From positions 38,798,732 through 38,862,731 of the forward strand of contig NC_026657.2 in the NCBI RefSeq assembly GCF_000004075.3: DNA of 64,000 nucleotides. The letters run 5' to 3'. Positions 59,253 through 64,000 of the stretch are shown in pieces. Under the pieces are notes generated by a model. The model was not told the DNA's origin and did not search any database. It saw only the letters and a list, made by a program, of their open reading frames with translations. The stretch is from Cucumis sativus. Its lineage: Eukaryota > Streptophyta > Magnoliopsida > Cucurbitales > Cucurbitaceae. The translations under genes were made by a program, and so were the position numbers. Position 1 is the first letter of the stretch. Each line of letters opens with the position of its first letter.

Positions 59253-60263
59253 TCACAGATTTCTCCACCTGGGGCTGGGCACTGGCACAGTTGGTGACAA
59301 TGGAAACTGGGGATATCCTAACGGACCAGCGGATGGCGAAAACAACAAGCTTGGGGACAGCAATGGGTATGCTGATCTTGGTGAATTCATACACCCGAAT
59401 GGGAGAGGTGAAGAGGGCATCGGCAATTGAGAGTCTGAAGTAATTGCAGCCGATGAAGGTGGCGGAGGAATGGTTCCTGGTGCCATGGCCGGTGGTGGAA
59501 GGTGTTGCTGTGAAGTTAAGTTGTTCCAACGAGGTGAAACCAGAGGAGCTAAAGGTGAGAATCCCGAGAATTGCTTCTGACTAGAATCGAGAGTTGAAAA
59601 TGAGGTGTGAAGATATCTCATATAAGCCGAAACGGGTGATTCAGCAGGCGCGTGGACGGCTGGTAACGGAGGCAGAGGCGAAAGTGGCGGCGCAACGGGC
59701 CGTCCAAAATTGTTAGCCGATGAAAGGGAATTTCTAGGGTTCAGACCAGGCGGTGGTTGTTGTTGCTGCTGTGGCAACGGAACACCGCTATTTAGCATCG
59801 GGGGAGGACGATTACTAACGTTTGCAAGTGGAGGTGGTCGGATTCGTTGAAGGCGAGAGCTCTGAGGCTTGGGTGGATGAATCGGCGGCGGATTCGAAAA
59901 CCGCTCGTGCGCCGGCGACCCAGTAAGCTTCTGAACCACATCCCGGAAATCATTTTTGTTGATATTGTAAACCGGTGGCTGATGGTGCTGCGGTGGCTGT
60001 TGGGTTTGAGCTTGCACACCCAATTCTGGCGGCGGTGGTGGCGGCTGCGGCGGTTGAGGAAGACTCTGATTCTGATTAAAACTAGGATTAGATTGACTAG
60101 AAGAATCAAACCCAGGCTTCTTAACAAAACTAGGCTTGGAAATTTTGTGGGAAAGCTTGTTTAGATGCCTGAGATATTGGTCCCTGCCTGTAGAGGCCGT
60201 ACTTCCGCCATTATTAGCGGCGGAGGAATCCCCAGTCAGAGAAGATTGGCAGCTTTTCTCCAT
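59253..60263 (-). CDS. IKU1: VQ-motif protein, HAIKU1 (IKU1/VQ14)-like
   Basis: A 336-residue single-exon protein. After a Ser/Asn-rich start it has the IKU1-type N-terminal block YLRHLNKLSHKISKP (about 30-44). The VQ motif FRDVVQKLTG is at 106-115, matching F-x-x-x-V-Q-x-L-T-G. Long proline- and glutamine-rich stretches surround it (PPQPPPPPPE, QTQQPPQHHQPP, LPQQQQQPPPG). The C-terminal part repeats SP-rich segments (PSSPLPFGCM, LLSPSLLFSPSAGPLGYPQF, SPTVPVPSPRWRNL). VQ proteins are nuclear cofactors that bind WRKY factors. In Arabidopsis IKU1 works with MINISEED3 (WRKY10) in the endosperm and controls seed size. The protein ends in SPRWRNL as family members do, and it looks intact. Confidence 0.92.
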   Translation of the reverse strand: MEKSCQSSLTGDSSAANNGGSTASTGRDQYLRHLNKLSHKISKPSFVKKPGFDSSSQSNPSFNQNQSLPQPPQPPPPPPELGVQAQTQQPPQHHQPPVYNINKNDFRDVVQKLTGSPAHERFSNPPPIHPPKPQSSRLQRIRPPPLANVSNRPPPMLNSGVPLPQQQQQPPPGLNPRNSLSSANNFGRPVAPPLSPLPPLPAVHAPAESPVSAYMRYLHTSFSTLDSSQKQFSGFSPLAPLVSPRWNNLTSQQHLPPPAMAPGTIPPPPSSAAITSDSQLPMPSSPLPFGCMNSPRSAYPLLSPSLLFSPSAGPLGYPQFPLSPTVPVPSPRWRNL

Positions 60264-60620
60264 TTTTCATACAAAAAAAAACAAAACCCAGATGGCCAGA
60301 CCTCCTGTTCTTGATATAAAAAAAAAAACACAATTACAGATCTAATCTAATCTAGTCTAATCCAATCAACCTCTCTCTCTTAGGTTGCTAGAACAGAACA
60401 GCTGAAAATCTCCTTCGTGTTCTTTTTCCTCGGAGACCCAGAAGAAAAGAGAATCGAAAAATTAAAGAAAAATATTCAAAAAAATGAGATGAAAAAGATA
60501 TAGTTGAGAGTGAAGAGATGGAGGATCTGTACAAAAAACTTCATTGCAGAAAGAGAGAGAAAGAAAAGAAGTGGAGCCTCAGCGTTCTTACTCTTATCCC
60601 ATTGCCTTTCCCCACATCAC
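60264..60620 (-). other. Leader and promoter-proximal region of the IKU1-like gene
   Basis: Directly before the minus-strand ATG are TTTTGTTTT-rich sequence and a CT/GA-rich stretch (60370-60570). I read it as the 5' leader; no coding frame is seen. Confidence 0.45.
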
Positions 60621-63600
60621 CAATAATTCTTATTATATCAATCTTTAATTTTCTTTTTCTTCTTTGTATTATTTTTAAAAATTAAATTTAAATTTTGGAT
60701 CTTTTTTTTCAAATTTAAAATAACATTTTAGTCCTCACATCTTTGTATTTATTTTATTTTACGTTTTTCTTTTACTTTCAATAAATTTTTTATTAACTCA
60801 CCAAAAAAAGATCATAACAACTTTATTCAAAGAAAAAAAGTTCTCATAGCCAAAAAAAAAAAAAAAAAGTCATTTTAAATAAATTTCAAATAAAAAATTA
60901 ACTTAATCCAAACCATAATTGATATAACATTCTTTCTTTATAAATTTGAGATTAGACCTTACATTCTCGTTATATCCGAAAAAAAAAGATTCTTAACTAA
61001 ATTTTGTAATAAATACGAAAAAATTGCTATAAATAACATAAAAAAATAAAAACTATTTACAAAATACAAAAGTCTTAAACAAATTCAATATTTTCTTATA
61101 TTTTTAAAAAATGCCTCCATATATATATATATTACTAATATAAAAATAAAATTTCACAAAAATAAAGAGTAGCTTAGAAGATAATATAATTAGAACAACA
61201 AAAGTAAAAAGTAGAGAAATAAAATGGTATATTTGAATTAATGTAATTAAGTTTAAAAGTAAATATATATAATATATAAAGAGAGAGATGGAAATGAAGA
61301 ATCGTAAACCTCATTAGATAAGCATTAAGTTAAGGAATATGTAACGTGTCTCATTTTATACTAATCTTTTTCTATTATATATATTTATTATTATTGGTTG
61401 CTTAACCAAATTTTAATTTATGGCTTCCAAAAACATCATTCCATTTCCACCACATCAACTATTATATTTTAAAAACTTCACTATAAGACAAATATACATA
61501 CATACATATATAATTAATTAACATTATTCTCTCTCTCTAACTCAATCTTATCTCATATCACTATATAATTTCAATCTTTCTTCTTCATGCTTTTTAATTC
61601 ATCTACTCTTTCTTTCTTTACATAGTGAACCAAATTCGGTTCAATCATGCCAATACTTTTCCTATTTTAAAATAAATTTTGTCAATTTCCACCTCATATT
61701 TACTAAATATAGCAAACGTTTAGTTTATTTATTTTGATATATTTAAAAGTATTATGATAGGATTGATTGAAATGATATATAAAAAGATAGAGAATTAGAA
61801 ATATAAAGAGGAATGAATTAAATATTCCTCTAAAAGAAGGAGAGAATTAATTACACATTTATGAGATTGAAAATATTATTTTAAATAAATTTAACAAAAA
61901 CTTTAAAAAAATATTTTATAAATATAATAAATATTGATTTGCGTTGCTATTATTATTATTATTATTATTTTGTAATAAAATAAAAAAGAGATTATGTTTT
62001 TAGAAAATATAAAAGGGTAAGGGGTAAAGTGGTAATAAAGAAAGAAAGGAAAAGTGGTGAAAGAGAAGTGTTGTTGGTCAAAGAAACAATAGAGAAAGGG
62101 AAAGAGAGTTTGTTGTCACCAAATTTCGTTCCTCTTAACAAATTATATCATTAAAGAATCTTTTCGACTTCCCCTTTCTTATTTCTTATTTTCCCTTTCT
62201 CTTTTCTTCTTTTATTGCTTCCCTTTAAATTCCTTTTTTTAAAAAAATTATTATTATTATTACTTATCTTTTAAAAGTTTTTATATTTGTTTTTTACTAA
62301 TGGTTTCGATAAAGATTGAACCTCCGACTTTATGAATTGTGGAAAAAAAAAAGTCTTTATTGGTTTAAAAAGGAAAGAAAACGAGAATATGTTATCCATT
62401 TTTATTTCTATCCTCGTCTATTCTTTTATAAAGTAATTATATATATGGATACACGTATAAACAAACGTATGAAAAATTTGATATGTCAAATAAGTGTTGC
62501 TTTGTATCTGGTTCTATTTTTGTTATTCTAATTTGTAGTTTTTGTAGTGGGTGCCTCGAGTTTGGCATATTTTATGATTCGTTGAGGTTTTTTTTTCTTC
62601 CTTCAAATTCTTTCCTTTTGAGGGTTTTGTGATTTATTGTTGAAATATTTATCTACAATTTTGTAGGATTTATTTTAGGGGACATGTAAAAATGATAAAG
62701 TTGACAAGATATTTACAAAGTAGAGCAAAATTTCATATTTTATCAATGATAGACATTTTGTTTTTTTACTATACTCAAATTATATATATATCAATGATAG
62801 CAAAATTTCACATGTAGTTGTAAAGTGGTAATAGAGCTCAAATTTTGTTTTTTTTTTTTTTTTGTAAATATTTTAGTTTATTTTACTATATTTGTGATTA
62901 TATTTTATTATACTCAATTTGAAAAGAAAAAAAAAAGAGCGGATAGTCGGAAAATTAAGTTTTTGACAAAAAAAGAACAAAATTAGTTTTAAGTTCGAAT
63001 TTGTTTATTATATTTTGTGGTATAAGAGATTTATAGAATAAATTAGTAAGATTTATTGTTATTTATTAATATAATTAATACGATCAATTTATAGTCTAGT
63101 TATCAAATATAGAAGCTATATTATCCGTTAAAGTTAAAAGGGACCATTTTCGAAAATTCAACACCAAAAAAAAAAAAAAAAAGGATATTTTGATAATTAG
63201 TTTATTCTTTTGTTACTTTTAAATGGCCATTTAATTCACCATCTAAATTATTTTATTTAAATAGTTTTTTAAAATGTCTATATTTCCAATCTTCTATTTT
63301 CTATAACCATAATTTAACTTGAAAGTTTTATGAAAATAATTGTTTTAATAATAATTTGTTTTCTTTCTTTTTTGTTTTTAATCAAGTCTCTATATAATAT
63401 TTTTGCTTCAACTTTTTTTCGTAGATAAAAAACCAAGTTAATATTTAAAAACTAAAAAATTTAGCATTCAATAAGTTGTTTTTGTTTTTTAAATTTAGCT
63501 CGGATTTCAACGAAAATATTTCAAAATGATCTAAAATCATAAATATGATTTGTTTTAAAAAAGAAAAAAGAAATGCTTACCAAGCCGGTTAGTTTTCGTT

Positions 63601-64000
63601 GTTATAACTTTATTTTATTATGTTATAATTTAGTTAACTAATGCAAAAAAAACAAACACAATTCAATTTATATATATATAATTTGAGTATAGTTAGACTA
63701 AATTTCCTTTTAAAATAATTAATTTGAAACATATTCAAAATGATTCTGAGTTTGAAACTTTAGGATTTTGAGGAATTTCAATTCATACCAAATTTAAAAA
63801 ATTTGTGTTGGTTTCTAAAATGATTTAAAATATTGTTTTTACCTAAAGAATTTACTAACCAAAGCGCTCGAATTTGGTAGTATTTCATATGATTCAAAAT
63901 TAAATTACATGATTACTTTTCTTCTTTAGGTTAGATTGTTACACATTCATATAAAATCATTTATTGGTGTGAAAGCTTAAACTTAGTCTAAAAGTGTGTT
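60621..64000. other. Right-end spacer
   Basis: AT-rich sequence with A and T homopolymers, (ATT)n at 61949-61970 and a MITE-like element at 62.69-62.90 kb. No coding sequence, tRNA or other RNA gene was recognised. Confidence 0.65.
62690..62900. mobile_element. MITE-like fold-back element
   Basis: The left arm gatatttacaaagtagagca then aaattt (62708-62733) pairs imperfectly with the right arm caaattttg, a T-run, then gtaaatatttta (62839-62873). Further out, taaagttgacaa pairs with the region tagtttatttta. The middle carries two direct copies of a tatcaatgatag core (62739-62750, 62790-62801). Terminal inverted arms, small size and lack of coding capacity fit a MITE. Similar cores recur at 38.8 kb and more weakly at 10.2 kb. 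I did not identify a target-site duplication. Confidence 0.45.

Noticed and set aside
59792-60164. Arg/Leu-rich frames on both strands over the IKU1-like gene
   Set aside because: They are out-of-frame or antisense readings of the proline/glutamine-rich IKU1-like coding sequence.

Overview
The window is nuclear DNA of a eudicot plant. The genes have GT/AG introns, long AT-rich spacers with many (TA)n, (CT)n and (GA)n microsatellites, and proteins found only in plants: a PORR RNA-binding protein, the pectin methyltransferase QUASIMODO2, a UGT85 glycosyltransferase, EXORDIUM proteins, FBW2 and a VQ protein of the HAIKU1 type. Fold-back repeats with the cores 'tactatatttgtaaatattt' and 'tatcaatgataga' resemble elements I associate with Cucurbitaceae, so a cucurbit is my best guess. 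That is an inference; nothing in the window proves the family.

Layout. 1-8.6 kb: the 3' end of an LRR (outer-arm-dynein-light-chain-1-like) gene (+), a PORR gene (-), and QUA2 with eight coding exons and an intron-bearing 5' leader (-). 8.6-24 kb: about 15 kb without a recognisable gene, rich in microsatellites, with two GC-rich promoter-like islands (12.6 and 20.3 kb). 24-27 kb: a six-exon single-RRM protein (+) with a strong G-quadruplex motif upstream. 30.7-32.5 kb: a three-exon UGT85A-type glucosyltransferase (-). 32.5-40.7 kb: a gene-free spacer holding a degenerate ~32-bp minisatellite, a 74-bp tandem duplication and MITE relics. 40.7-45.2 kb: two EXORDIUM-like genes transcribed away from each other, with a decayed third EXORDIUM fragment between them. 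47-48.1 kb: PP2A activator PTPA (+). 51-53.2 kb: F-box protein FBW2 (+). 54.7-56.7 kb: a four-exon 14-3-3 gene (+). 59.2-60.3 kb: a HAIKU1-like VQ protein (-). 60.3-64 kb: spacer with a MITE-like element.

The genes do not form an operon or a biosynthetic cluster. Several act on growth: QUA2 on pectin and cell adhesion, EXORDIUM on brassinosteroid-linked expansion, IKU1 on seed size, FBW2 on AGO1 turnover, and PTPA and 14-3-3 on phosphorylation signalling. What links them is gene order. From memory of Arabidopsis locus numbers, the left half matches At1g78230-78240-78260-78270 and the right half matches At4g08950-08960-08980-09000, so the window appears to join two blocks that are separate in Arabidopsis.

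I found no convincing new biological system. The observations most worth following are the block junction, the EXORDIUM pair with its relic, the orphan promoter-like islands, the G4 tract and the degenerate minisatellite. All exon boundaries were set by eye from GT/AG sites and reading-frame continuity.
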